Source: RHKX01 sp963823565
GTDB taxonomy: Bacteria; Actinomycetota; Thermoleophilia; Solirubrobacterales; 70-9
Direction: 5' to 3'
DNA: 64,000 nucleotides
Assembly (NCBI GenBank): GCA_963823565.1
Contig: CAWGLR010000003.1
Span: forward strand, 248,001-312,000
Part shown: positions 35,284-44,869 of the stretch, piece by piece
Layout: every line of letters starts with the position of its first letter
Position numbering within the stretch: the first letter of the stretch is position 1
The notes under the pieces: model-generated
The model's input: only the letters and a program-made list of their open reading frames with translations
Told to the model about the DNA's origin: nothing
The model's database searches: none
Position numbers and translations under genes: made by a program

Positions 35284-36720
35284 TCACACGCGGGCGCCCT
35301 TGCGCTCGAGCAGGTCGCGCAGGAGCGCGAAGTACTGGAGCAGGTGGCGGGTGCCGAGGAAGCGGTCAGCGACGCGATCCCGCGCCACGGCGCCGATCTC
35401 GGCCCGGCGGGCGGGATCCGCGGCGAGCGCGGCGACCTCGCGTCCGAACTCGGCGAGGTCGGCGGGATCGTCGAGCAGCACCCCGCTGACGCCGTCCTCG
35501 ATCTGGTCCTGGATGCCACCGCGGCGGCTGGCGACCACCGGCCGCGACTTCCACATCGCCTCGGCCACCGTCAGGCCGAAGCCCTCGGCGAGGCTCTTCT
35601 GGACGATGATGTCGGAGCGGCGCTGGATCGCGTTGACCATCGCCGCGTTCTCCTGGAGGTCGTTCATCGGCAGGCAGGCGATGTGGACGCGTCTGCGGAT
35701 CGGTCCCGGAAGCCGGTGGCGCTCCGCGATCACCTCCGCCAGCACCGTCGCGCCCTCGGGGTCATCGGTTACGGCGTCGACGTCGGGACCGGCGAGCAGG
35801 AGGTGGATGGGCCGATCGCCGGCGACGTGCTCGGTGAAGCCGCGCATGACCCCGATCGGGTCCTTGAGCCGGTCCCAGCGCGACACCTGGGTGACCAGCA
35901 GGGCGCTGTCGGGCAGGAGGGCGTCCTGCTGGATCACGGCCGGGCGGTCGACCCGCCCCGGGGTCCCGTCGCGGCGCGTGAAGTAGGCGCGGTCGGCCTG
36001 CGAGCCGTCGGACAGGCCGATCCGCCTGAGGATCGAGTCCACGCTGACCGGCTCGAGGTCCTGGTTCTTCGGCGAGAACGCGTCGATCGACGGCGGCACG
36101 ATCCACACCCGGTCCTCGGGGAGGTCGTCCCAGACGAACTCGCTTCGCGAGAAGACGAGGGCGTCGCAGTGCCTGATGTAGGGGCGGAGGAAGTCCCAGG
36201 CCTTCCGCGACAGGCCGTTGGGCTCGTCGGTGCCGACGTGGCATCGCCAGACGACCGAGGCGCCGCTGCGCAGGAGCCGCGGGATCATCCCCGCGGTCTG
36301 TGGGTCGTGCAGGTAGACGATGTCCCGCTCCCGGACCATCGACGCCAGCTCCGCGGCCTGGTGGCCCAGCGTCTCCTCGTAGACCTCCCGCTCCTCGTCG
36401 CCGAGCTCACCGCCGTCGCCGGGCGACCCGTGCAGGAGGTTGTGGATGCGCTTCGTGACCGTGAAGAACTCCGGCGTTCCCGCGATGAGCGCCCAGCGCC
36501 CGTCGACGCCGGCGCCGCGGGCGTATGCCAGCAGCGCCTGGAGCAGCTCGGCCACTCCGCCGCCGCTGGCGGTCGAGTTGATGTGCCAGAGGACGCGCCC
36601 GGCGAAGACCTCGCGGGACTGCCCGACCGCGCGCGCGACCTCCTCGAAGCGATCGCCGAGGATCGTCCGGAACCGCTCCAGCGGGGCGGCATCGATCTCC
36701 ACGCGTTCGAGCGGTGCCAT
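35284..36720 (-). CDS. GT4 glycosyltransferase, trehalose-synthase (TreT)-like
   Basis: 478 aa with a GT-B fold. VLWHINSTASGGGVAELLQALL near residues 44-65 is the nucleotide-sugar/acceptor loop typical of trehalose glycosyltransferring synthases, with WRCHVGTDEPN, VPPSIDAFSPKN and the GT4 donor-site EGFGLTVAEAMW near 395. TreT-type enzymes make trehalose from NDP-glucose and glucose, an osmoprotectant. The call rests on family resemblance. ATG 36720 has no clear ribosome-binding site; TACGAT lies 11 nt upstream. Confidence 0.82.
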   Translation of the reverse strand: MAPLERVEIDAAPLERFRTILGDRFEEVARAVGQSREVFAGRVLWHINSTASGGGVAELLQALLAYARGAGVDGRWALIAGTPEFFTVTKRIHNLLHGSPGDGGELGDEEREVYEETLGHQAAELASMVRERDIVYLHDPQTAGMIPRLLRSGASVVWRCHVGTDEPNGLSRKAWDFLRPYIRHCDALVFSRSEFVWDDLPEDRVWIVPPSIDAFSPKNQDLEPVSVDSILRRIGLSDGSQADRAYFTRRDGTPGRVDRPAVIQQDALLPDSALLVTQVSRWDRLKDPIGVMRGFTEHVAGDRPIHLLLAGPDVDAVTDDPEGATVLAEVIAERHRLPGPIRRRVHIACLPMNDLQENAAMVNAIQRRSDIIVQKSLAEGFGLTVAEAMWKSRPVVASRRGGIQDQIEDGVSGVLLDDPADLAEFGREVAALAADPARRAEIGAVARDRVADRFLGTRHLLQYFALLRDLLERKGARV

Positions 36721-36822
36721 GGGCTGCTGCCATCGTATGCGCGACCGCGGCCCCGATGGCCGCGTAGTCGGCCCTGAACCGGGCTCGGTGCCCTCCCGCT
36801 CGCACATCGGGGTCCCCGGGCA

Positions 36823-36828
36823 TATCCT
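36823..36828 (+). promoter_or_regulatory. -10 element of the hydrogenase operon, leaderless
   Basis: TATCCT ends 6 nt before ATG 36835 and no ribosome-binding site precedes the gene, so the ten-gene operon probably begins with a leaderless mRNA. Confidence 0.45.
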
Positions 36829-36834
36829 CGGCGC

Positions 36835-37973
<1,139 letters not shown>

Positions 37974-37977
<4 letters not shown>

Positions 37978-38438
37978 GGGAGATCGCCGAGCTCCTCGAC
38001 GAGGTGCCGACGCTCGGCGGCCTCGAGCCCGCCCACCGCGACCTGATCGCGGGCTGCGGGACGAACTTCGTCGCCCGGCCGGGCGAGTATCTGTTCCGCG
38101 AGGGGGACAATGCCGACACGTTCTTCGCCATCCGCCGAGGCGCCGTTGCCCTCGAGCTCAGCGCGCCGCCGCGCTCCCCGCTGGTCGTCGAGACGCTGCA
38201 CGGCGGCGACGTCCTCGGCTACTCGTGGCTGTTCCCGCCCTACCGCGTCGAGTTCGACGCCCGCGCGGTGGAGGAGGTGCATGCGATCGCCTTCGACGGC
38301 ACCTGCCTGCGCGGCAAGTGCGAGGACGACCACGGCCTCGGCTGGGAGCTGATGCGGCGGTTCGCGGCCGTCATGGCCCACCGCCTGCAGACGACCCGGC
38401 TGCGGCTGCTCGACGTCTATGGGGACGTCGATGGCTGA
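37974..38438 (+). CDS. stand-alone cyclic-nucleotide-binding domain protein
   Basis: 154 aa, essentially one CRP/CNMP beta-roll (GEYLFREGDNADTFFAIRRGAVAL near residues 39-58, LHGGDVLGYSWLFPPYRVEFDARAVEEV near 83-110) and a C-terminal helix. There is no helix-turn-helix domain, so it is not a DNA-binding regulator by itself. The usual phosphate-binding Arg-Ser/Thr is replaced by PPYRVEF, so the ligand may differ from cAMP. Encoded between hyhB and hyhG with overlaps on both sides, it is a candidate allosteric subunit of the hydrogenase. Confidence 0.82.
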
Positions 38439-39264
38439 GCGGGTCCGCGAGCACATCCCGGAGCGCTTCCGGGTGACCGCGAGCTCGCGCGAGACCGAGG
38501 ACACGTGGACGTTCGAGCTGGTGCCGCTCGACCCGGCCCCCTTCGAGTTCCGCCCGGGACAGTTCACGATGCTCTATGCCCATGGGGTCGGCGAGGTCCC
38601 GATCTCGATCAGCGGCGACCCGGCGCGGCCCGAGGTGCTGGTGCACACCGTCCGCGCCGTCGGCCCGGTCAGCAAGGCGCTCTGCGAGGTCCCCGTCGGC
38701 GGCGCGATCGGCGTCCGCGGGCCGTTCGGCCGCGGGTGGCCGGCGGCGGAGGCGGAGGGCGGCGACCTCACGGTGGTCGCCGGCGGCGTCGGCCTCGCGC
38801 CGCTGCGGTCGGTCGTGCTGTCGGCGCTCGCGAACCGCGAACGCTTCGGCCGCGTCACCGTCCTCTACGGCGGCCGCGATCCCGCGGCGCTCCTCTACGC
38901 GGAGGAGCTCGAGGACTGGCGCGCGAGCGGCGACCTCGACCTCGAGGTGATCGTCGACGCCGCCGGCCCGGAATGGACCGGGAGCGTCGGCGTCGTCCCG
39001 GCGCTGATCGCGCGGGCGGACCTCGACCCGGCGACGACCACCGCCATGATCTGCGGCCCGGAGGTGATGATGCGCTTCTCCGTCACCGCCCTCCTCGACG
39101 CCGGGCTGCCGGCGGAGCGGATCGCGGTCTCGATGGAGCGGAACATGCGCTGCGCGATCGGCCACTGCGGCCACTGCCAGTGGGGGCCGTCCTTCATCTG
39201 CCGCGACGGCCCGGTCTTCGCCTGGTCGGAGATCGAGCGGCGCTTCGGGGTGCGGGAGCTGTGA
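38431..39264 (+). CDS. hyhG: hydrogenase gamma subunit, FAD/NAD(P) and [2Fe-2S]
   Basis: 277 aa, ferredoxin-NADP reductase-like. FAD domain FEFRPGQFTMLYAHGVGEVPISIS near residues 38-60, NAD(P) domain VVAGGVGLAPLRSV near 112-125, and a C-terminal [2Fe-2S] motif CAIGHCGHCQWGPSFIC. It transfers electrons between the cofactor NAD(P)H and HyhB, as in group 3b enzymes. ATG 38431 overlaps the upstream gene by 8 bp; ATG 38419 is also possible. Confidence 0.92.
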   Translation: MAERVREHIPERFRVTASSRETEDTWTFELVPLDPAPFEFRPGQFTMLYAHGVGEVPISISGDPARPEVLVHTVRAVGPVSKALCEVPVGGAIGVRGPFGRGWPAAEAEGGDLTVVAGGVGLAPLRSVVLSALANRERFGRVTVLYGGRDPAALLYAEELEDWRASGDLDLEVIVDAAGPEWTGSVGVVPALIARADLDPATTTAMICGPEVMMRFSVTALLDAGLPAERIAVSMERNMRCAIGHCGHCQWGPSFICRDGPVFAWSEIERRFGVREL

Positions 39265-40064
39265 CCGCCTCCGCGCCCGCGCGCCCGAAGCTCGCCGTCT
39301 GGAAGTTCACCTCCTGCGACGGCTGCCAGCTCTCGATCCTCAACCTCGAGGACGAGCTGCTCCGGCTCCCGGACGTCGTCGAGATCTCGCACTTCCTGGA
39401 GGCGACGCGGGCACGCGTCGAGGGACCCTACGACCTCTCGATAGTCGAGGGGTCCGTCTCGACCCCCGAGGAGATCGAGAAGATCCGCGAGGTCCGCCGG
39501 ATCTCGAGGCGGGTGATCACGATCGGCGCCTGCGCGAACGCCGGCGGCATCCAGGCGCTGCGCAACTTCGCCGACATCGACGATTTCGTCTCGGCCGTCT
39601 ACGCGAGCCCGGAGCACATCGACTCGCTGGCGACGTCGACCCCGATCGCCGCCCACGTCCCGGTCGACTTCGAGCTCCAGGGCTGCCCGCCGAACCCGAG
39701 GCAGACGCTCGAGGTCATCCTCGCGATGCTGGCGGGGCGGCGGCCGCAGATCAGCTCCCAGTCGGTCTGCATGGAGTGCAAGATCAAGGGGAACGTCTGC
39801 GTGATGGTGGCCCACGGCACGGCCTGCCTCGGCCCGGTCACCCACGCCGGCTGCGGCGCGCTCTGTCCCGCATACGACCGCGGGTGCTACGGGTGCTTCG
39901 GCGAGAAGGAGACGCCGAACGCGCCGTCGCTCGCCGCCTGGCTCGAGGACCACGGCAGCTCCCCGCGCGGCCTGCGCGACTCGTTCCGCTTCGTCAACCC
40001 GACGCCGGCGTTCGTCGCCGAGTCGGAGCTGCTCGAGCGCGACCGCGGAGCCGGCGATGGCTGA
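39261..40064 (+). CDS. hyhS: [NiFe] hydrogenase small (delta) subunit
   Basis: 267 aa. The proximal cluster motif is TSCDGCQLSILNLE (C19, C22), with GACANAGGIQ near 90 and QGCPPNPRQTLEVI near 135. The C-terminal part has two more cysteine clusters (CMECKIKGNVC and CGALCPAYDRGCYGC). No TAT signal, hence cytosolic like group 3 enzymes. GTG 39261 overlaps hyhG by 4 bp (GTGA). Confidence 0.93.
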   Translation: MTASAPARPKLAVWKFTSCDGCQLSILNLEDELLRLPDVVEISHFLEATRARVEGPYDLSIVEGSVSTPEEIEKIREVRRISRRVITIGACANAGGIQALRNFADIDDFVSAVYASPEHIDSLATSTPIAAHVPVDFELQGCPPNPRQTLEVILAMLAGRRPQISSQSVCMECKIKGNVCVMVAHGTACLGPVTHAGCGALCPAYDRGCYGCFGEKETPNAPSLAAWLEDHGSSPRGLRDSFRFVNPTPAFVAESELLERDRGAGDG

Positions 40065-41352
40065 GACGCGGCGGATCGAGGTCGGAGCCCTCGCCCGGGT
40101 CGAGGGGGAGGGCGCCCTCCACGTCCGCGTCGAGGGCGAGGAGGTCACCGACGTCCGGCTCGAGATCTACGAGCCGCCGCGGTTCTTCGAGGCCCTGCTC
40201 CGCGGCCGCCCGTACTCCGACGCCCCCGACATCACGTCGCGGATCTGCGGGATCTGCCCGATCGCCTACCAGGTGTCCGCGATCAACGCGATGGAGGACG
40301 CGCTCGGCGTCGAGGTCCCCGAGTCGATCCGGCTGCTGCGCCGCCTCATCTACTGCGGCGAGTGGATGGAGAGCCACGGCCTGCACGCGTTCATGCTGCA
40401 CGCCCCCGACTTCCTCGGCTACGAGGGGGCGATCGAGATGGCCCGGGCCGAGCATCCCGAGCCGGTCGAGCGCGGGCTGCGGATCAAGCGGGCGGGCAAC
40501 GAGGTCCTGCGGACGATCGGCGGCCGCGCCGTGCATCCCATCAACCTCCGGGTCGGCGGGTTCCACCGGGTGCCGCGGCCGGACGAGCTCGCGGCGCTGC
40601 GCGAGGTGCTGGTCGAGTCCCGCGACGACCTGCTCGACGCGCTCGCGTGGACCGGCACCCTCGAGTTCCCCGAGCACGAGCTCGACGTGGAGATGGTCGC
40701 GCTCTCGACCGGCCGCGAGTACGCGATCGAGGGCGGCAGGCTCGTCTCCGACCGCGGGCTCGACATCGCGCCGGCCGAGTTCCCCGAGCACGTCGTCGAG
40801 GAGCAGATCCCGCACTCGACGGCGCTCCACGCACGGATCCGCGAGCGCGGCAACTACCTCGTCGGCCCGCTCGCGCGCTGGAACCTGAACTCCCCGCTGA
40901 TGCCGGAGCTCGTCCGCGACGCGGCCGCGTCGGCGGGCCTGGAAGAGCGGTGCGCCAACCCCTTCCGCAGCATCAGCGTGCGCTGCGCCGAGATGCTCTT
41001 CGCCGCCGACGAGGCGATCCGCCTGATCGACGCCTACGAGCCGCCGGCGGCGCCCGCGGTGCCGGTCGAGCCGCGGGCCGGCGCCGGCTCGGGCTGGTCG
41101 GAGGCCCCGCGGGGGGTCTGCTGGCACCGCTACGAGCTCGACGACGACGGGCGGATCGAGCGCGCGACCATCGTCCCGCCGACCTCCCAGAACCAGGCTT
41201 CGATCGAGCGCGACCTGACCTCGTTCGTCGCCGCCAACCTCGGTCTCGACGACGAGCGCCTGCGGCTGCGCTGCGAGCAGGCGGTGCGCAACTACGACCC
41301 GTGCATCTCCTGCTCCACCCACTTCCTCGAACTCGACATCGAGCGGCGCTGA
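40057..41352 (+). CDS. hyhL: [NiFe] hydrogenase large (alpha) subunit
   Basis: 431 aa catalytic subunit. L1 motif RICGICPIA (C64, C67) and L2 motif DPCISCSTH (C416, C419) supply the four Ni-Fe ligands. Nine residues follow H422, the length expected for the tail removed by the maturation protease, so the enzyme looks intact. HGLHAFMLHAPDFLGYEG and NLRVGGFHR are family marks. It overlaps hyhS by 8 bp; the protease gene begins at the stop codon. Confidence 0.95.
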   Translation: MAETRRIEVGALARVEGEGALHVRVEGEEVTDVRLEIYEPPRFFEALLRGRPYSDAPDITSRICGICPIAYQVSAINAMEDALGVEVPESIRLLRRLIYCGEWMESHGLHAFMLHAPDFLGYEGAIEMARAEHPEPVERGLRIKRAGNEVLRTIGGRAVHPINLRVGGFHRVPRPDELAALREVLVESRDDLLDALAWTGTLEFPEHELDVEMVALSTGREYAIEGGRLVSDRGLDIAPAEFPEHVVEEQIPHSTALHARIRERGNYLVGPLARWNLNSPLMPELVRDAAASAGLEERCANPFRSISVRCAEMLFAADEAIRLIDAYEPPAAPAVPVEPRAGAGSGWSEAPRGVCWHRYELDDDGRIERATIVPPTSQNQASIERDLTSFVAANLGLDDERLRLRCEQAVRNYDPCISCSTHFLELDIERR

Positions 41353-41859
41353 GTGGCGCGGCGGCTGGTCGTCGGCCTCGGCAACCGCCTTCGCGGCGAC
41401 GACGCGGTCGGCCTCGAGGTCGCGCGGGAGCTCGACGGGCTGCCGGGGATCGAGGCCGTCGCGCTCGAGGGCGAGCCGGTCGAGCTGATCGAGCTCTGGC
41501 GCGACGCCACCGACGTGGTGCTCGTCGACGCCGTCGCCGGCGCCGAGCCGGGGCGGATCCACCGCCACGCCGGGGCCGACGCCGCCGGCGGGTGGAGCGC
41601 CCGGTCTCCGGCCTCCTCCCACGCGCTCGGCCTCGGGCAGGTGCTCGAGCTGGCGTCCGCGCTCGGCCGGCTGCCGCCGCGCCTCGAGCTCTTCGCGATC
41701 GAGGGCGACTCGTTCGCGACCGGCGCCGAGCCCTCCGCCGCGGTGCGGGAGGCGGGGCGGCGGGTCGCCGCCGAGATCGCCGCCCGCGGCGGCTCCGTGG
41801 CCAGTACCCCGGTGCCGTCGGCGGCGGCGACCGATGCGACCGCGGCGCCGGAGGACTAA
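41353..41859 (+). CDS. hydrogenase maturation protease
   Basis: 168 aa, HycI/HyaD family. It clips the large-subunit tail after nickel insertion. VVGLGNRLRGDDAVGLEVA near residues 6-24 has the Ni-sensing Glu/Asp region; VVLVDAVAGAEPG near 55 has the second Asp; SSHALGLGQVLELA near 88 the His. A 25-residue Ala/Thr-rich tail is extra. GTG 41353 begins directly after the hyhL stop. The hypABCDEF genes also needed are not in the window. Confidence 0.9.
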   Translation: MARRLVVGLGNRLRGDDAVGLEVARELDGLPGIEAVALEGEPVELIELWRDATDVVLVDAVAGAEPGRIHRHAGADAAGGWSARSPASSHALGLGQVLELASALGRLPPRLELFAIEGDSFATGAEPSAAVREAGRRVAAEIAARGGSVASTPVPSAAATDATAAPED

Positions 41860-41864
41860 CTTCG

Positions 41865-42455
41865 GTGCGGATGTTCGCGACGCGGTTTCACGGACGAGGC
41901 GGACAGGGAGTCGTCACGGCCGCCGAGATGCTCTCGGTGGCCGCGTTCCGCGACGGCCGGCACGCGCTCGCCTTCCCGACCTTCGGGTCGGAGCGGACGG
42001 GCGCCCCGGTCGTCTCCTTCTGCCGGATCTCGGAGCGGCCGATCCGGATCCGCGAGCCGATCTCAAAGCCCGACGCGGTGGTGGTCGGCGATCCGACCCT
42101 GCTCCACCAGGTCGACGTCTTCGGCGGCCTCGGCGACGAGGGCTACCTGCTCGTCAACTCCAGCCGCACGCTCGAGGAGCTCGGCATCGGCGAGGTCGCC
42201 GATCGCCTGAAGCCGGGGCGGTCGCTGACCGTCCCGGCCACCGCGCTCGCGCGCGAGCACCTCGGCCGGCCGCTGTCGAACGCGGCGCTCGTCGCCGGTA
42301 TCGCCGCGCTGACCGGCTCGGTCAGCGTCGAGTCGGCGCTGGTGGCGATCCGCGAGCGCTTCGGCGACGGGGCGATCGGCGACGGCAACGTCGCCGCCGC
42401 CGAGGCCTGCGCGGCCACTGTGCGGAGCGAGCACGAGGAGGCCGTCGGTGCGTGA
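41865..42455 (+). CDS. 2-oxoacid:ferredoxin oxidoreductase gamma subunit
   Basis: 196 aa with the gamma-domain signature FHGRGGQGVVTAAEMLS near residues 8-24 and FPTFGSERTGAPVVSFCRIS near 40-58. It is the structural partner of the TPP-binding subunits. GTG 41865 has GGAGG 10 nt upstream; ATG 41871 is also in frame. It follows the protease by 5 bp in the same transcript. Confidence 0.9.
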   Translation: MRMFATRFHGRGGQGVVTAAEMLSVAAFRDGRHALAFPTFGSERTGAPVVSFCRISERPIRIREPISKPDAVVVGDPTLLHQVDVFGGLGDEGYLLVNSSRTLEELGIGEVADRLKPGRSLTVPATALAREHLGRPLSNAALVAGIAALTGSVSVESALVAIRERFGDGAIGDGNVAAAEACAATVRSEHEEAVGA

Positions 42456-43713
42456 GCAGATCGAGGGCTCCGTCGCGGTCGCCGAGGCGGTCGCGCGCTG
42501 CCGCCCCGAGGTGATCTCCGCCTATCCGATCTCGCCGCAGACGCACATCGTCGAGGCGCTCTCGGACATGGTCCGCGACGAGCGCCTGAAGCCCTGCGAG
42601 TACATGATGGTCGAGTCGGAGTTCGCGGCGATGTCGGCCGCGATCGGCGCCTGCGCAACCGGCGCCCGCACCTACACCGCCACCGCGAGCCAGGGTCTGC
42701 TCTACATGGTCGAGGCGCTCTACAACGCCTCCGGCCTCGGCCTGCCGATCGTGATGACGGTGGCGAACCGAGCGATCGGGGCGCCGATCAACATCTGGAA
42801 CGACCACTCCGACTCGATGTCGCAGCGCGACTCCGGCTGGATCCAGCTCTACGCCGAGAGCAACCAGGAGGCGGCCGACCTGCACCTGCAGGCCTACCGC
42901 CTGGCCGAGCAGCTCTCGCTGCCGGTGATGGTCTGCATGGACGGCTTCATCCTCACCCACTCCTTCGACGAGGTCGAGCTCATCGAGCAGGACGACGCCG
43001 ACGCGTTCCTGCCGCCGTTCGAGCCGCGCCAGCTGCTGACCCCGGACGAGCCGGTGACGATCGGCGCGATGGTCGGGCCGGAGGCGTTCACCGAGGTCAG
43101 GTACCTGATGCACGCGCGCCAGCTCCAGGCGCTCGACGCGATCCCGCCGATCGCCGCCGCGTTCGAGGAACGCTTCGGCCGCTCCTCCGGCGGGCTGATC
43201 CGCGGCTACCGGGTCGATGACGCCGAGACGATCGTCGTCGCGCTCGGCTCGGTGCTCGGGACCGTCGAGGAGGTCGTCGACGAGATGCGCGACGAGGGCA
43301 TCTCCGTGGGCGCGCTCTCGATCAAGTGCTTCCGGCCCTGGCCGCGGGAGGATGTGCGCGAAGTGCTCGCCGGCGCGAAGCGGGTGGTCGTGCTCGAGAA
43401 GGCGTTCGCCGTCGGCGCCGGCGGGATCGTCGGCCAGAACGTCCGCCTGGCGCTGGCGAGCCTCGACGAGGTGCCCGTCGTCCACGACGTCGTCGCCGGG
43501 CTCGGCGGGCGGCCGATCACCCAGGCGTCGCTCCGGGCGCTGCTCGACTCGGTCCTGGCGGGGGAGGTCGACCCCGAGGTCCTCTACTTCCTCGACCTGA
43601 AGACGGACCTCGTCGAGCGTGAGCTCGCCCGCGACTTCGGCGACGGCCGGCCCGGCCCGCACGCGGAGAACATCCTCAGGGAGATCGGCGTCGTCGACGC
43701 GCGGTCGCATTGA
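42448..43713 (+). CDS. 2-oxoacid:ferredoxin oxidoreductase alpha subunit
   Basis: 421 aa, PorA-type. EGSVAVAEAVARCRPEVISAYPISPQTHIVEALS near residues 6-39, MVESEFAAMSAAIGACATGARTYTATASQG near 53-82 and NRAIGAPINIWNDHSDSMSQRDSGW near 107-131 are the pyrimidine-domain marks. The length and the ISPQTHI/IWNDHSD pattern favour pyruvate- or related 2-oxoacid enzymes, but the substrate cannot be fixed. Overlaps the gamma gene by 8 bp. Confidence 0.92.
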   Translation: MREQIEGSVAVAEAVARCRPEVISAYPISPQTHIVEALSDMVRDERLKPCEYMMVESEFAAMSAAIGACATGARTYTATASQGLLYMVEALYNASGLGLPIVMTVANRAIGAPINIWNDHSDSMSQRDSGWIQLYAESNQEAADLHLQAYRLAEQLSLPVMVCMDGFILTHSFDEVELIEQDDADAFLPPFEPRQLLTPDEPVTIGAMVGPEAFTEVRYLMHARQLQALDAIPPIAAAFEERFGRSSGGLIRGYRVDDAETIVVALGSVLGTVEEVVDEMRDEGISVGALSIKCFRPWPREDVREVLAGAKRVVVLEKAFAVGAGGIVGQNVRLALASLDEVPVVHDVVAGLGGRPITQASLRALLDSVLAGEVDPEVLYFLDLKTDLVERELARDFGDGRPGPHAENILREIGVVDARSH

Positions 43714-43723
43714 GAGGCATGAG

Positions 43724-44869
43724 ATGAAGCCCCACCCCCACGAGGTCAAGCTCTACCAGGTCGGCACCTACGCGGTGGGCAACCGCCTGCTCGATCCCGA
43801 CGAGCGCACGGTGCAGTCGCACGTCGGCCGAACCAACACGCTCACGTCCGGCCACCGGGCCTGCCAGGGATGCGGCGAGGCGCTCGGCGCCCGCTACGTG
43901 CTCGACGCCGCGATGCGCGCGACCGAGGGGAAGCTGATCGCGGCGAACGCGACCGGCTGCCTCGAGGTGTTCTCGACCCCTTACCCGGAGTCGTCGTGGC
44001 AGCTGCCGTGGATCCACTCGCTGTTCGGCAACGCCCCGGCGGTCGCGGCCGGGGCGGCGGCGGCGCTGAAGGCGAAGGGACGCGACGACATCAGGGTGAT
44101 CGGCCAGGGCGGCGACGGCGGCACGCTCGACATCGGCTTCGCCTGCCTCTCGGGGATGCTCGAGCGCAACGACGACGTGCTGTTCGTCTGCTACGACAAC
44201 GAGGCCTACATGAACACCGGCGTCCAGCGCTCGGGGGCGACCCCGCCGGCGGCGCGAACCGCCAACACGAAGCCGGTCGGCGACGCCGGGGGGCAGATCG
44301 GAAACGCCTTCGGCCAGGGCAAGAACGCGCCGCTGATCGCGATGGCGCACGAGATCCCCTACGTCGCCACCGCGACCGTCGCCGACCTCCGCGACCTCGA
44401 GGCCAAGGTCGAGCGGGCGATGGAGTTCCGGGGCGCCCGCTACCTGCACGTCTTCGTGCCCTGCCCGCTCGGCTGGGGCGCGGCCTCCCGCGACACGATC
44501 CGGATCGCCCGCCTCGTCAAGGAGACCGGCCTCTTCCCGGTCTTCGCCGCCGAGCACGGCGAGGTGACCGAGGTCCTGAAGATCCGCCGGCCCGTTCCCG
44601 TCGAGGAGTACCTGCGGCTCCAGCGCCGCTACGCGCACCTCTTCAAGGAGCCGGTGCAGCAGGACGTGATCGATGCGATCCAGGCGACCGCCGACCGCAA
44701 CATCCGCCGCTTCGACCTCCTCGCGAGCTCGGAGGAGGGCGCCGACCTCCCCGGTGAGGCGACCGACGCCGCCGGCCTGCCCGACTCCCAGCCCGGAATC
44801 GCGAGCCGAACCGAGGAGGAGTCGAACCTGATGCGCCTCCTCGCCGAGACCCACCACGGGGCGCAGTGA
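43724..44869 (+). CDS. 2-oxoacid:ferredoxin oxidoreductase beta subunit
   Basis: 381 aa. TPP-binding subunit: ACQGCGEALGARYVLDA near residues 46-62 has the cluster cysteines, NATGCLEVF near 77, the TPP motif GQGGDGGTLDIGF followed by CYDNEAYMNTGVQRSG, and VPCPLGWG near 246. It is about 70 residues longer than many PorB proteins, with an acidic Ser/Glu-rich tail. GAGAGG precedes ATG 43724. No separate ferredoxin-like delta subunit is encoded; the next gene carries one as a fused tail. Confidence 0.93.
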   Translation: MKPHPHEVKLYQVGTYAVGNRLLDPDERTVQSHVGRTNTLTSGHRACQGCGEALGARYVLDAAMRATEGKLIAANATGCLEVFSTPYPESSWQLPWIHSLFGNAPAVAAGAAAALKAKGRDDIRVIGQGGDGGTLDIGFACLSGMLERNDDVLFVCYDNEAYMNTGVQRSGATPPAARTANTKPVGDAGGQIGNAFGQGKNAPLIAMAHEIPYVATATVADLRDLEAKVERAMEFRGARYLHVFVPCPLGWGAASRDTIRIARLVKETGLFPVFAAEHGEVTEVLKIRRPVPVEEYLRLQRRYAHLFKEPVQQDVIDAIQATADRNIRRFDLLASSEEGADLPGEATDAAGLPDSQPGIASRTEEESNLMRLLAETHHGAQ